The position numbers were made by a program, and so were the translations under genes. A stretch of DNA of 43,023 nucleotides from Aquificales bacterium (GTDB taxonomy: Bacteria > Aquificota > Aquificia > Aquificales > Aquificaceae), in the NCBI GenBank assembly GCA_027037055.1, contig JALWBR010000003.1:1-43023 (forward strand), read 5' to 3'. Shown in pieces: positions 7,161-18,006 of this stretch (position 1 is the first letter of the stretch; each line of letters opens with the position of its first letter). The notes beneath the pieces were generated by a model that saw nothing but the letters and a program-made list of their open reading frames with translations, was not told where the DNA came from and did no database searches.

Positions 7161-8160
7161 ATACGAGAAAATTAAATTCAACGCCCGCGGTAAGCTGACC
7201 GCCGTATATCCCACCTCTGACTGTTATATAACCCTTACTGCCCGATAGGATCTTGCCTTCAGCTCCTATTCTTATCCTCTTAAGAATATCCTTATCCCTG
7301 TACGCCATAAATAAATCAACATAATCAACTCCTACGGTCCATTCCCTGAATACCCATAGCTTATTTTGTGAGTTCATTGCAAAACCGACATTAGCTGTCA
7401 TAGGTATGGTTATAACACCCGGCACGCGTATATCGGTTATGTTCATAAGTGAAAAACCTACGCGCGGATTATACTCCTCCTTCCTTTTAAACCTGTAAAT
7501 CAAACCCAAATCTAAGGAAAAGTCGGAACCGTACTTAATGTAGTTTGCGGGATCAAAATCAGGTGCGGTAACCTCGCTTATTCTGAATGTATCGTTAATA
7601 CCGCCCGCATAAAGATACTTTATTGAACCGCCAAAGGACCATCTGTTTCTATCATAAGAAAGTCCAATAAGGGGACCGCCGTAGGCGATATTTTGGACCT
7701 CATACAGTCCCTCGGTACCACCCCCGTGGTGTAAAATGCCGTTGAGATTCGTTCCTATCAAAAGACCTGCTCCGAAACCTACCTTTCCTTTTTTAATGGC
7801 AACTGAGGGTAAAATGGATGCGTATCCGTGAATCACTTCTCCCCTGTACTTCTTTATGGTATTAAAGATAACTATATCATCCTTTGATTCAAGAGCCCTC
7901 CTTATGTCTTCCGCAACACTGAATACATTGGTGCTGACAGAGAGGGTCACGGGAAGGAGATTAACATAGAAACCTTCTTCCTCTTTGAGATTAGACAGAC
8001 CAGCTGGGTTGTAAAATACTGCGGAAAAGGAACCGCCCACCGCATTATACACATTTCCCATTCCCAACGCTCTGTAATCCCTGTAAAGATAGGGATATTC
8101 AAATCCTACCGCTAAGACAAAACCGGTAAGGGATAGAAATAAAATCAAGATTTTTAACAT
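7063..8160 (-). CDS. Outer-membrane beta-barrel protein (PorV/FadL/TraF-like)
   Basis: The 365-residue protein has a signal peptide (MLKILILFLSLTGFVLA), then 'ALGMGNVYNAVGGSFSAVFYNPAGLSNL', the N-terminal motif shared by FadL-related and PorV/UPF0164-type barrels. Alternating amphipathic strands follow. It ends with an aromatic residue in VYLNVGW, the C-terminal signal for insertion by the Bam machinery. It should form an outer-membrane barrel; whether it is a transporter or a secretion scaffold cannot be told. GGAGG lies 7 bases upstream of the ATG, inside the end of the lipoprotein gene, so the two are one operon. It converges on the accessory patch at 6661-7060. Confidence 0.75.
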   Translation of the reverse strand: MLKILILFLSLTGFVLAVGFEYPYLYRDYRALGMGNVYNAVGGSFSAVFYNPAGLSNLKEEEGFYVNLLPVTLSVSTNVFSVAEDIRRALESKDDIVIFNTIKKYRGEVIHGYASILPSVAIKKGKVGFGAGLLIGTNLNGILHHGGGTEGLYEVQNIAYGGPLIGLSYDRNRWSFGGSIKYLYAGGINDTFRISEVTAPDFDPANYIKYGSDFSLDLGLIYRFKRKEEYNPRVGFSLMNITDIRVPGVITIPMTANVGFAMNSQNKLWVFREWTVGVDYVDLFMAYRDKDILKRIRIGAEGKILSGSKGYITVRGGIYGGQLTAGVEFNFLVFTLAYTTYAEEMGGTAFQFGSRRHLVYLNVGW

Positions 8161-8162
8161 CT

Positions 8163-9233
8163 TTAACCTCCGTACAGATAATTACCTATTTCCGCTTCCG
8201 AACAGCCGTCTGGTCCGCAGTTAGTGTTTATGAAATTGTTGATAGCATCCCTTGTTTCTTGATCAACCGCCATATCTACCGCGTCGTTTATTGTGTTTGC
8301 AATTGTATTTTCAACCGTTGCAGGTGTTATATTTCCGTTTTGATCTTCGGTGAAGACGGGACACGGTATGCATGTTTGACCGTCAACCTCACTTTCCGTA
8401 CATTTATTATTTATATCAGAAGGACTGCAATAGCCGTCCGTTACAACAAGGCTCTTTGTACCGTCACCTTTTATATAGAGAAGTTTATGGATGGTTTTAT
8501 CCGGATAAGCCGGGCATTTTGAAGCGTTGGCATTTATAATAACAGGTACATATTCAAAGTTGAAGCCTCTTACCGTAAGATTTGGATTTATCCTTCCTTG
8601 GTCTATAACAACACCGTTTTGGCAGTTTGTGGTACCGTTAACCGCATACTTTATGGCACATCCTGATGCATCCCCCGTATCAAGATTGTTATTCCTGTTA
8701 ACATCCGTATTACAGTCAAGTTTTGAAGGATCCACCCATAATCCCACATTTTCAATAAGCAGGTTAAAAGATGCCCCTACCACCGCAAAACTTATAACAC
8801 TACCGTAGAAACAGGCATCTTTTGTAAGTTCATCATCAAGGGTAGGTTGGCACACATTAAAGTTGTTGTTTATAGCCTTTTTATAGCTTGAAGCTGATTT
8901 TCTCATGTAAAAAAGCCCCGTACCCGTTGCTTTATCGGAAAGTAGTTTCATAACCACCTTTTCGGCGTCCTGCCCCGTTCTCGCGGAGTTTATCATTTCC
9001 CTTGCTATATCAAGGGGATCCAGTCCAGCCTTTCCCGCATACGCAGCTCCCAAGTTTATGTATCTCTCCTTGTCCGAATAACCACAGCTTCTCTTTTCCA
9101 GTCTTTTTATAACCTCATCGTAGTTTCCCTTATCAAGTGCCCTCGTCACCGCAAATTGGCAAGCATCATTTGTCTCACCACATCCTACAAGGAATATAAT
9201 GGCAATCGTTAATATAAACATAGCAGGTACCAT
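8163..9233 (-). CDS. Cys-rich exported lipoprotein, function unknown
   Basis: The 356-residue protein begins with a lipoprotein signal: hydrophobic FILTIAIIFLVGC with the lipobox cysteine at 18. A helical segment follows ('LDKGNYDEVIKRLEKR...YINLGAAYAGKAG') that resembles one TPR-like repeat. The middle is rich in Asn, Asp and Cys (for example CNTDVNRNNNLDTGD, which resembles a Ca-binding loop), with more than ten cysteines likely to pair outside the cell. I do not recognise a named family. GGAGGTG lies 5 bases before the ATG. Only 2 bases separate the stop from the barrel gene, so an outer-membrane complex of lipoprotein and barrel is likely. Confidence 0.7.
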   Translation of the reverse strand: MVPAMFILTIAIIFLVGCGETNDACQFAVTRALDKGNYDEVIKRLEKRSCGYSDKERYINLGAAYAGKAGLDPLDIAREMINSARTGQDAEKVVMKLLSDKATGTGLFYMRKSASSYKKAINNNFNVCQPTLDDELTKDACFYGSVISFAVVGASFNLLIENVGLWVDPSKLDCNTDVNRNNNLDTGDASGCAIKYAVNGTTNCQNGVVIDQGRINPNLTVRGFNFEYVPVIINANASKCPAYPDKTIHKLLYIKGDGTKSLVVTDGYCSPSDINNKCTESEVDGQTCIPCPVFTEDQNGNITPATVENTIANTINDAVDMAVDQETRDAINNFINTNCGPDGCSEAEIGNYLYGG

Positions 9234-9305
9234 ACCACACCTCCATTACTTTTAAATTATCCGAGTTTTGCAACGAAAATTTAGTAAAAATTACCACAAG
9301 GAAGA

Positions 9306-9311
9306 TATAAT
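9306..9311 (+). promoter_or_regulatory. Consensus -10 box (TATAAT) 7 bases before the fabZ start
   Basis: TATAAT at 9306-9311 is followed by ATAAACA and then the ATG at 9319. Transcription normally starts about 7 bases after a -10 box, so the mRNA would begin at or next to the start codon. No Shine-Dalgarno sequence is present. No clear -35 is seen at the expected distance. Confidence 0.55.
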
Positions 9312-9318
9312 ATAAACA

Positions 9319-9765
9319 ATGGATATACATGAGATAATGTCCATACTGCCACACCGTTATCCCCTTCTCCTCGTTGATAAGATCATTGAATATGAAGAGG
9401 GTAAAAGGATAGTAGGAATAAAGAATGTATCAATAGGTGAACCTTATTTTCAGGGTCATTTTCCCGGCTTCCCCCTTATGCCCGGTGTTTACATACTTGA
9501 GGCTTTGGCTCAGGTCGGCGGTATTTTGATGATTAAATCCCTCCATCTTGAAATAGGTAAATATGCCATAGTGTTTGCGGGAATAGATGATGCCCGTTTT
9601 AAGAAGCCCGTTTTCCCGGGGGATCAATTGAGGTTAGAACTTGAGGTTATCTCACTGAAAAAGGTACTTTCAAAGATGAAAGGTGTAGCAAAGGTTGACG
9701 ATGAGGTGGTTGCGGAAGCAACCCTGCTCGCAGCCTCAAGGAGACTTGATGAGATAACAAGATAG
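9319..9765 (+). CDS. fabZ: 3-hydroxyacyl-ACP dehydratase FabZ
   Basis: FabZ removes water from 3-hydroxyacyl-ACP in type II fatty acid synthesis. The 148 residues start with '[15 protein letters not shown]', the usual FabZ opening. They contain the hot-dog-fold active site [20 protein letters not shown] with catalytic His47 and Glu61. The length is normal. It stands alone on the plus strand, divergent from the lipoprotein gene and stop-to-stop with ftsB with no bases between. The absence of a ribosome site and the -10 box 7 bases upstream suggest a leaderless mRNA. Confidence 0.96.
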   Translation: MDIHEIMSILPHRYPLLLVDKIIEYEEGKRIVGIKNVSIGEPYFQGHFPGFPLMPGVYILEALAQVGGILMIKSLHLEIGKYAIVFAGIDDARFKKPVFPGDQLRLELEVISLKKVLSKMKGVAKVDDEVVAEATLLAASRRLDEITR

Positions 9766-11891
<2,126 letters not shown>

Positions 11892-11898
11892 TCTGTTT

Positions 11899-12882
11899 TC
11901 AGATTTCTCCCCTGTTTATAAGTTGTGCAACTTCCTTTGCAAAGTAGGTAAGAATTATATCAGCACCCGCCCTTTTTATTGAAAGAAGGGTCTCCATCAT
12001 TACCTTCTTTTCATCAATCCATCCCAGTTTACCCCCTGCCTTTATAATTGAGTATTCCCCGCTCACATTGTATGCTGCAACAGGCAATAAGGTAGCTTCC
12101 TTAACACCCCTTATTACATCAAGGTATGCAAGGGCTGGTTTAACCATAACTATGTCCGCACCCTCTTCCACATCAAGCAACACTTCCTTTATGGCTTCCC
12201 TGTAGTTTGCGGGATCCATCTGATAACTTCTCCTATCCCCAAAGGCTGGGGCTGATTCCGCAGCTTCCCTGAAGGGACCGTAGTAGGCTGAAGCAAACTT
12301 TGCGGAATACGCCATAATGGGTACATCTTTAAATCCTGCTGAGTCCAAGGCTTCACGAATTGCTTTAACCATTCCGTCCATCATGCCTGAAGGGGCAACC
12401 ATATCCGCACCGTTCTCCGCATGGGATACAACCTGCTTCTTGAGATTTTCAAGGGTCATGTCATTATCAACCGTGCCGTCCTTTAACACTCCACAGTGAC
12501 CGTGATCCGTGTATTCACAGAAACATACATCCGTTATAACATATATATCGGGAACCTCCCTTTTAACCCTTCTGAGGGTTCTCTGGATTATACCCTCATC
12601 GGACCATGTATCCGAACCTACACTGTCCTTTTTTGCGGGTATGCCGAAAAGTATAATTGCCTTTATACCCGAATCCCTGACCTCTTTAATCGCATCCACT
12701 ATTTTATCCGGTGAATATCTGTAAACTCCAGGCATTGAAGGAACTTCCTCAACCGTATTTGAACCATCAACAACGAACATGGGATATACAAGATCATCAA
12801 GGGTAAGGCGGGTCTCCCTTACGAGGGATCTTATAAGATCATTACTCCGCAATCTTCTCGGTCTTGTTAAAGGAAACTTCAT
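11899..12882 (-). CDS. hemB: Delta-aminolevulinic acid dehydratase (porphobilinogen synthase)
   Basis: HemB condenses two 5-aminolevulinate molecules to porphobilinogen in heme synthesis. The 327 residues contain the cysteine-rich metal site '[14 protein letters not shown]', indicating a zinc-type enzyme. Also present are the Schiff-base lysines in '[16 protein letters not shown]' and '[10 protein letters not shown]', and '[10 protein letters not shown]'. The length is normal. It lies 15 bases after the gcvT stop. A TATAAT box ends 7 bases before the ATG and there is no ribosome site, so it may have its own leaderless transcript in addition to readthrough from gcvT. Confidence 0.97.
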   Translation of the reverse strand: MKFPLTRPRRLRSNDLIRSLVRETRLTLDDLVYPMFVVDGSNTVEEVPSMPGVYRYSPDKIVDAIKEVRDSGIKAIILFGIPAKKDSVGSDTWSDEGIIQRTLRRVKREVPDIYVITDVCFCEYTDHGHCGVLKDGTVDNDMTLENLKKQVVSHAENGADMVAPSGMMDGMVKAIREALDSAGFKDVPIMAYSAKFASAYYGPFREAAESAPAFGDRRSYQMDPANYREAIKEVLLDVEEGADIVMVKPALAYLDVIRGVKEATLLPVAAYNVSGEYSIIKAGGKLGWIDEKKVMMETLLSIKRAGADIILTYFAKEVAQLINRGEI

Positions 12883-12889
12883 AGAAGTA

Positions 12890-12895
12890 ATTATA
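12890..12895 (-). promoter_or_regulatory. Consensus -10 box (TATAAT) 7 bases before the hemB start
   Basis: On the minus strand TATAAT is followed by TACTTCT and then ATG. The spacing fits an mRNA that begins at the start codon. The box lies in the short gap after gcvT. Confidence 0.5.
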
Positions 12896-12897
12896 AA

Positions 12898-13926
12898 TCA
12901 CCTTCTGCTCTTAATAAGATCCATAACCCTTCCTACAAATCTTATGGGGCTTTCCCTTCGCTGGTCCTTTACCCTTATCATATCTTCCTTTATATCATTT
13001 TTTATTACAAAAGCCATACCCACCCCTTTACGAAGAATAGGAGAAAAGGCACCGCTTGTAACTATCCCTATTTCACTATCTCCCTCATATATTTTGTATC
13101 CCTTCCTCGGGATAAGATTTCCCTCTACAACAAAGGACTTTAACTTTCTCCTTATTTCCCTTTTAAGCATGGCTTCTTTACCTAAGAAATCCTTATTAAA
13201 ATCAACAAATCTTTCAAGTCCCGCCTCAAAGGGTGTAATATCTTCATCTATTTCATTTCCGTAAAGGGGATATCCCGCCTCTATCCTTAATATATCCCTT
13301 GAAGCAAGACCGCACGGTACGGAGTGCTTAAGTATTTCTTCAAATATTTCTGTACCTTCCTTGATGGGAGCGTATATCTCGTAACCCTTTTCACCTGTAT
13401 AGCCCGTTCTTGAAACTATGATATTTCCGAATGTTTTAAATCTGTAATACTTTAAATCATCTATATCAAAGATTTTTTTGATTATCCTTTCACTTTCGGG
13501 ACCTTGAAGGGCTATTTGAACGGTATTGTCGGATATATCTACGGGATCCGTAAAGGCTCTTAGATGGGAAAATATCTTCTCCCTGTTGGATGCATTTACA
13601 CATATTAGATATTCATCGCTGTCAAGCATATAAACGGTTACATCATCCTTTATACCGCCCCTCTCATTGGTAAACAGACTATACTGCACCCTTCCAGGTT
13701 CAAGCCTTTCAAGGTTATTCGTAAGCAATCTTTGTAAGACACTCTTAACCCCTTTTCCCTTTACTATTAATCTTCCCATGTGAGAGACATCAAATACACC
13801 TGAATGTTCCCTTACGCTCAAAGCTTCTTCTATAGCGGATTTATAATAAAGGGGCATTCTCCAACCGTGGAATACTGTAAACTGGGCTTTTAGCTTTTCA
13901 TGAAAATTATGTAAAGGGCTTTTCAT
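12898..13926 (-). CDS. gcvT: Aminomethyltransferase (glycine cleavage T protein)
   Basis: GcvT transfers the aminomethyl carbon from the H protein to tetrahydrofolate, releasing ammonia. Sequence hallmarks are 'PLHNFHEKLKAQFTVFHGWRMPLYY', the catalytic 'GVFDVSHMGR', 'LQGPES', 'SRTGYTGEKGYEIY', 'CGLASRDILRIEAGYPLYGNEID' and 'VTSGAFSPILRKGVGMAFV'. I chose the ATG at 13926 (342 residues), which opens just before the conserved segment. A TTG at 13950 would make the consensus TATAAT at 13939-13944 part of the gene. The gene is divergent from lptF. No other glycine-cleavage subunit is in the window, which fits scattered pathway genes. Confidence 0.95.
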   Translation of the reverse strand: MKSPLHNFHEKLKAQFTVFHGWRMPLYYKSAIEEALSVREHSGVFDVSHMGRLIVKGKGVKSVLQRLLTNNLERLEPGRVQYSLFTNERGGIKDDVTVYMLDSDEYLICVNASNREKIFSHLRAFTDPVDISDNTVQIALQGPESERIIKKIFDIDDLKYYRFKTFGNIIVSRTGYTGEKGYEIYAPIKEGTEIFEEILKHSVPCGLASRDILRIEAGYPLYGNEIDEDITPFEAGLERFVDFNKDFLGKEAMLKREIRRKLKSFVVEGNLIPRKGYKIYEGDSEIGIVTSGAFSPILRKGVGMAFVIKNDIKEDMIRVKDQRRESPIRFVGRVMDLIKSRR

Positions 13927-13950
13927 GAAATTAAAATAATTATAGCCCAA

Positions 13951-15027
13951 ATGAAGTTGCTGTATAAGTATCTTCTTTTCTATTTTCTTAAGATTTTCGC
14001 AATAATAAACCTCGTTATATTTGTTATAACAGCTGTTTACGGACTTGCGGATCTTTTTCTGTCCTTTAAATCTCCTTCAGTATATGCGGGCTTTAAATAC
14101 ATATTATTATTAATACCTTTTGTTTTTTATTACCTTTCACCTCTCAGTTACACATCAGCAGGTCTTATTGTTCTCAAGCGATTGATGGACAAGAAGGTTG
14201 ATCTGACAGCCCAGAGTTTCGGCATATCACCTTACAATCTGATATTACCCCTTATTATATCCGTCATTATCCTTTCCTTGTTTCATATTGCTATGAACGA
14301 GAAGGTTTATCCAACCGTGTATAAAGAGATAAAGGGTATTGAAGAAAGATATAAAGGTAGGAAGAAGGTGTTGAAGAGGATCGCAAGGGATATATGGTTT
14401 TTGAAAAAGACAGGTGAGGATAGGGTTTATGTGTTTGTTAAAACCATAGAGATTGATACAGGCAAATTCTTTGATCTGATTATGATAAGGGTGGGCATGG
14501 ATGACAGGGTTAAGGAGATAACTGAAGGTAAGTACGGTGTATGGGAGGGAACCCTTTTAAAGGTGGGAGAGGGATTCAGATATAACTTTTTAATCTCAGA
14601 AAGGAATGAAAAGCTTAAAAATAAAAGCATTGATATAGGATTCTCCCTTAGGGAGATAAGTTTAATATCGGAAAGAATAGAATTTTTACCCTCGTCCTCA
14701 TTGATATTTTTGTTTTCAAAAGGAAAAGATATAGGTATAGATGTAAATCAGTACCTCGGGGAAATCATGTACAGACTGGGTGTTTCCCTCTTTCCCCTTT
14801 TTGTGTTTGTACCTGTTATATCTACACTGCTTTTGACCAGGAATATTAAAAAGAGTATGCTTACCTTCTTTATATTTGTTACTGGTGGTTGGTTTTTTAT
14901 AACCCTTTCCAAGATATTACCTTCAGAAGCAAAGACAAGCCCCTTATATGTGATTATTCCCTATACAATGTTGCTCTTATACTCCTTAAAAAGACTTTAC
15001 GATCTTAGAAAAGGAATCAGGGTCTAA
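13951..15027 (+). CDS. LptF/LptG-family lipopolysaccharide export permease
   Basis: The 358-residue protein has the YjgP/YjgQ layout: membrane helices near the N-terminus (YLLFYFLKIFAIINLVIFVITAVYG), 'YYLSPLSYTSAGLIVLKRLMDKKVDLTAQSFGISPYNL', and a central periplasmic beta domain (about residues 130-250). Three more helices follow near the C-terminus ('FPLFVFVPVISTLLL', 'TFFIFVTGGWFFITLSKILP', 'VIIPYTMLLLY'). LptF and LptG form the membrane part of the ABC transporter that extracts LPS. Which of the two this is cannot be decided. Its 3' end overlaps the convergent tpiA by 42 bases. Confidence 0.88.
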   Translation: MKLLYKYLLFYFLKIFAIINLVIFVITAVYGLADLFLSFKSPSVYAGFKYILLLIPFVFYYLSPLSYTSAGLIVLKRLMDKKVDLTAQSFGISPYNLILPLIISVIILSLFHIAMNEKVYPTVYKEIKGIEERYKGRKKVLKRIARDIWFLKKTGEDRVYVFVKTIEIDTGKFFDLIMIRVGMDDRVKEITEGKYGVWEGTLLKVGEGFRYNFLISERNEKLKNKSIDIGFSLREISLISERIEFLPSSSLIFLFSKGKDIGIDVNQYLGEIMYRLGVSLFPLFVFVPVISTLLLTRNIKKSMLTFFIFVTGGWFFITLSKILPSEAKTSPLYVIIPYTMLLLYSLKRLYDLRKGIRV

Positions 15028-15726
15028 GCTTGCTGTTCCGACAAGTAACCCGTTAATCTCTTCATACTTCATAAATTCACTTGCATTTTCCGGCTTAACA
15101 CTTCCACCGTAAAGTATCCTTGAGTCCCCCTTAGCATCCGGATTAAGCTTTTTTAACATTTCCCTTATAAAAGAATGAACCTCCTTTGCATCCTCTGGAG
15201 TTGCCGGGACTCCCGTACCTATAGCCCATACCGGCTCATAAGCTATATCAATTCTATCTATATATTCCTCAATACCTGAAAGGCCTATCTTAAGCTGGGT
15301 TTCAACAACCTTAAAGGTTATACCGCTGTTTCTCTCCTCAAGCTTTTCCCCCACACATAAGATAGGTCTTAAACCCGCTTCCAATACAGCTGTTACCTTT
15401 TTATTTATTAATTCATCATCCTCACCGAATATGTGTCTTCTTTCCGAATGCCCCACTATAACATAAGAAGCCCCCGTCTCCTTTATCATGTCAAGGGATA
15501 TCTCACCCGTAAAGGCTCCCTTTTTCTCATAAAAGCAGTTTTGAGCTCCCAGTTTAATATTTGTATCCTTTAAAAGTTCACCCGCAACTTGTAGGGATGT
15601 GAAAGGTGGACAAAGAAGTATCTCCCTGTCATTAATATCCTTAACAAGAGGTATGAAATTCTTAATGTACTCTTCCGTTTCGGAGATTGTTTTATTCATC
15701 TTCCAGTTTGCGGCGATGAGTCTCAT
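14986..15726 (-). CDS. tpiA: Triosephosphate isomerase
   Basis: TpiA interconverts dihydroxyacetone phosphate and glyceraldehyde 3-phosphate. From the ATG at 15726 the product is 246 residues. It contains 'AANWKMNKT' (catalytic Lys), 'VIVGHSERRHIFGE' (catalytic His), 'YEPVWAIGTG' (catalytic Glu), loop 6 'PAT' and 'ILYGGSVKPEN'. The family normally starts right at this (M)RxxxANWKMNK segment, so the ATG three codons upstream at 15735 is less likely. It is convergent with lptF, overlapping it by 42 bases, and divergent from the cyclotransferase-like gene. Confidence 0.97.
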   Translation of the reverse strand: MRLIAANWKMNKTISETEEYIKNFIPLVKDINDREILLCPPFTSLQVAGELLKDTNIKLGAQNCFYEKKGAFTGEISLDMIKETGASYVIVGHSERRHIFGEDDELINKKVTAVLEAGLRPILCVGEKLEERNSGITFKVVETQLKIGLSGIEEYIDRIDIAYEPVWAIGTGVPATPEDAKEVHSFIREMLKKLNPDAKGDSRILYGGSVKPENASEFMKYEEINGLLVGTASLDPDSFSKIVKSF

Positions 15727-15777
15727 AGCCACCATTATTATCCTATATGCACCTATTTATTTCAAGATTTACAAAGA

Positions 15778-15783
15778 TAAAAT
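15778..15783 (+). promoter_or_regulatory. -10-like box (TAAAAT) 7 bases before the cyclotransferase start
   Basis: TAAAAT at 15778-15783 is followed by AAGTTGA and ATG at 15791. There is no purine-rich ribosome site. The same 7-base spacing occurs at several other genes in the window. Confidence 0.45.
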
Positions 15784-15790
15784 AAGTTGA

Positions 15791-16174
15791 ATGAAAGGTC
15801 TAATAAACAGGATATTCGTCTACGGCACCTTAAAGGAAGGTTTTAGATTACATCATATAATAAAGCCTTTTATTGTTGAAAAGGAGGAAGCTTATATGAA
15901 GGGTTCTCTGTACGATACCCCCTACGGATACCCGGTAGTCTTTGAAGGGGAAGACAAGGTTTACGGAGAGGTTTATAAGGTCAAGAATACGAAAGAACTC
16001 TTAAAGATACTTGATGAGGTAGAGGGAGTACGGGAAGGAGCCTATATAAGAAAAGTTGTTAATGTTTATACTCCTTCGGGTATTAAAAAAGCATACGCTT
16101 ATATAGGAAACCCTAAGTATCCACCTTTCAGCAAGGAAAAACTTACTTATATACCTTCGGGTAGGTGGAAGTAA
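15791..16174 (+). CDS. Gamma-glutamylcyclotransferase-like (AIG2/GGCT fold) protein
   Basis: The 127-residue protein opens with 'RIFVYGTLKEGFRLHHII', the YGxL(R/K)xG substrate loop of the family. It continues 'GSLYDTPYGYPVVFEGEDKVYGEVYKV' and 'LLKILDEVEGVREGAYIRKVV', where the Glu in DEVEG corresponds to the conserved acidic catalytic residue. Members cyclise gamma-glutamyl amines to 5-oxoproline or act on similar isopeptide-like bonds. The substrate here is unknown. Its leaderless-type promoter makes it a separate unit, divergent from tpiA. It is the last housekeeping-like gene before the accessory island. Confidence 0.85.
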   Translation: MKGLINRIFVYGTLKEGFRLHHIIKPFIVEKEEAYMKGSLYDTPYGYPVVFEGEDKVYGEVYKVKNTKELLKILDEVEGVREGAYIRKVVNVYTPSGIKKAYAYIGNPKYPPFSKEKLTYIPSGRWK

Positions 16175-16226
16175 TAACGCAGTATTTTTGTGGAGCGCTT
16201 TTTATAAAAATATCAAAACCCTCTGC

Positions 16227-16841
16227 CTATTTATATTCCAGTAAATGTTTCATGTTATCCGGAAGAGGAAATTTCTTAGGCGTATTAATTTTTTTGTTGA
16301 TATATTCCTCTTCTAAACCTATGTGTCTTATCATAAAACCTTTAAGCTGCTGTATGTGATTATGTAATTCATTACAGGACTCCTTATAACTTTTACTTAG
16401 CATAGATATTACAGAAATAGTCTCTTTATCGCTGCAAGCTATACTGTGTATATACTTTGTTCTTTTATATTCCTCTATAATTAAGGCAAAAGCCCACTGG
16501 TTTTTCTCTTTTATTAATTCAGACTCTCTGTCCAAAATGTAATTCAAGGTATGTTTTGCATAACTTATTTGGAAAGACATTATTTCCATGCAACCTCTTA
16601 TATTTCCATATTCACAGCTGAGTGACATAAAGAACCTATATGCGTTAACAAAATCGCCAAAATCCACATCACCGTATCCTAAATCTTCCGCTGTTAAACC
16701 TACAATGAAATAAGCTTCGGCTATTTTTTTGCAAGCTTTAAACTTTTTTTGGGAAAGACATTTTTCAAGCAAAACAGAAGGGTTGTCCAAACTAAAAGAG
16801 AAATAAAAGACAATAGTTAATAATATAAAAAGCCCTTTCAT
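16227..16841 (-). CDS. Exported Cys-containing helical protein, unknown
   Basis: I do not recognise this gene. From the ATG at 16841 (GAGGTG about 10 bases upstream) it encodes 204 residues with a signal peptide (LFILLTIVFYFSFSL). Repeated helical segments follow with spaced cysteines: 'LLEKCLSQKKFKACKKIAEAYF', 'SLSCEYGNIRGCMEIMSF' and later 'SIACSDKE' and 'ESCNELHNHI'. The 'C..G...gC....' spacing resembles disulfide-linked Sel1/Hcp-type repeats, but the match is loose. It is more AT-rich than the housekeeping neighbours, which fits an acquired gene. A GTG at 16853 is an alternative start. Confidence 0.5.
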   Translation of the reverse strand: MKGLFILLTIVFYFSFSLDNPSVLLEKCLSQKKFKACKKIAEAYFIVGLTAEDLGYGDVDFGDFVNAYRFFMSLSCEYGNIRGCMEIMSFQISYAKHTLNYILDRESELIKEKNQWAFALIIEEYKRTKYIHSIACSDKETISVISMLSKSYKESCNELHNHIQQLKGFMIRHIGLEEEYINKKINTPKKFPLPDNMKHLLEYK

Positions 16842-17072
16842 ATTTTTAAACACCTCTAAGCATGCCCTATATAAATATTTCTTTTTTCTTTCTTTATTAT
16901 TATACTATAATACCTAAATTTTAGCTCCAAGCTATTTTTGCAGCAAAATACTCATAACCAAATTAATGCTTTAAACACACTTCTTAAAGATAAATCCTGC
17001 TGTGAAGAAAAAGTTCGAGGAAAGGATAAAAGAGGAATCTTATCCACAACCTTTAAAGGATAAGTAACTTAC

Positions 17073-17357
17073 TCATCTATGCCATCTGCGCCTATGCCAA
17101 TACCCGCCTGGTCCCCAATACCAATCATCATCATCAGAATGTAGTGACTTTTGTTTTTCAAGAAACTTTTCCCATTTACTTTTTCTGCTTTCAACAACCT
17201 TAAGTATCTTTTTTCTCATTTTTTCGGGATCATGTTCTTGCTTAACAATGGTTTCTATAATATCTAATCTTTCTGAATCACTAAGATTTTTCAATTTTTC
17301 TTCCCACCTATTCTTCCTTTTTATGACCCCGAGTTTCCTGAGTAGCTCCATAAACAT
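17073..17357 (-). CDS. Small charged protein with Trp/His/Arg-rich tail, unknown
   Basis: The 94-residue product is not a family I know. Residues 1-70 are highly charged helix (RWEEKLKNLSDSERLDII, DPEKMRKKILKVVESRKSKWEKFL). The last 20 residues switch to DDDDWYWGPGGYWHRRRWHR, an acidic patch followed by Trp, Tyr, Gly, His and Arg. Such a tail could bind metal or nucleic acid, but that is only a suggestion. AGAGA lies upstream of the ATG as a modest ribosome site, and a TATACTAT element about 35 bases upstream may be its -10. It lies alone in the accessory island. Confidence 0.5.
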   Translation of the reverse strand: MFMELLRKLGVIKRKNRWEEKLKNLSDSERLDIIETIVKQEHDPEKMRKKILKVVESRKSKWEKFLEKQKSLHSDDDDWYWGPGGYWHRRRWHR

Positions 17358-17536
17358 ATTTAATCTCTCTTTTTAGAAATATATAGTATAAACTTAAAGT
17401 AACCTTATTTAATCATTTCCTCAGAAGATAATGTAAGTCCAGAGCAAGAAGTAGTCGTTAGGAAAAAATTTGCGTCTAATCCTCTCCTTTTTATAGCTAA
17501 AACATAAGATACAAAAACCGAAGCAGAAAGTTGCCA

Positions 17537-17998
17537 TCAGGTTTGAGAAATCAGCTTAAGAAACTCTTCAGAAAGAGGATTGACAACTTTAATTTCCTTC
17601 CCTAAGAAACTTATCCTGTCGGGTGAAGGAACATCTTCGGATAATATAAGCCCTACGCCATTGTTGAAAGCAGAGGCTATTATTATGGCATCAAAATAAT
17701 CAAGATGTTTATAGCGTTTTCTGAGAGTCACGGCAGTCATAATGTCCTGAGGATTTTCCGTCAAAAATCTCACGCTTCCTGCAAAATCTTCAAGAATGTT
17801 CAGGACCTCGTTTTCTTCAAGTTTTTTCTTTTCAAGCAAAACTCTGCCCAGCTCCTTCATTACCTGAAGCGGAGCCAGAATCAGGAAGTCTTTTTCGCCC
17901 ATAGCAGAAAGCACCTCTCTCGCCTTATCCCCTTTCTCCGTATCGTCGGTCAACGCATATACCCATATGTTCGTATCAACCAAAACAGGGATAGCCAT
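17537..17998 (-). CDS. PIN-domain ribonuclease (VapC-like toxin), no antitoxin beside it
   Basis: The 153-residue protein is a PIN domain. 'VLVDTNIWVYAL' carries the first metal-binding Asp (Asp8), Glu49 lies in 'VMKELGRVLL', Asp103 in 'HLDYFDAIIIASA' and Asp122 in 'LILSEDV'. These acidic residues bind Mg for RNA cleavage. VapC toxins normally follow a small VapB antitoxin gene; none is visible in the 137 bases before it. A promoter-like TTGACA (18030-18035), 17-base gap, CACAAT (18007-18012) lies so close to the ATG that the message would be nearly leaderless. It could be an orphan toxin or a non-toxin PIN nuclease. Confidence 0.8.
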   Translation of the reverse strand: MAIPVLVDTNIWVYALTDDTEKGDKAREVLSAMGEKDFLILAPLQVMKELGRVLLEKKKLEENEVLNILEDFAGSVRFLTENPQDIMTAVTLRKRYKHLDYFDAIIIASAFNNGVGLILSEDVPSPDRISFLGKEIKVVNPLSEEFLKLISQT

Positions 17999-18006
17999 GG
18001 GTATTG

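Noticed and set aside
12779-13264. 161-codon plus-strand frame opposite hemB and gcvT
   Set aside because: Antisense to two well-identified genes, with Ser/Leu-rich composition typical of a shadow frame.
13927-13950. Longer gcvT start (TTG at 13950)
   Set aside because: The extra codons contain a consensus TATAAT and do not match the family N-terminus.
16987-17067. Protein-like plus-strand frame ending FEERIKEESYPQPLKDK
   Set aside because: Only about 27 codons, no ATG and no ribosome site; a GTG at 17002 exists. Could be a tiny gene remnant but too short to support.
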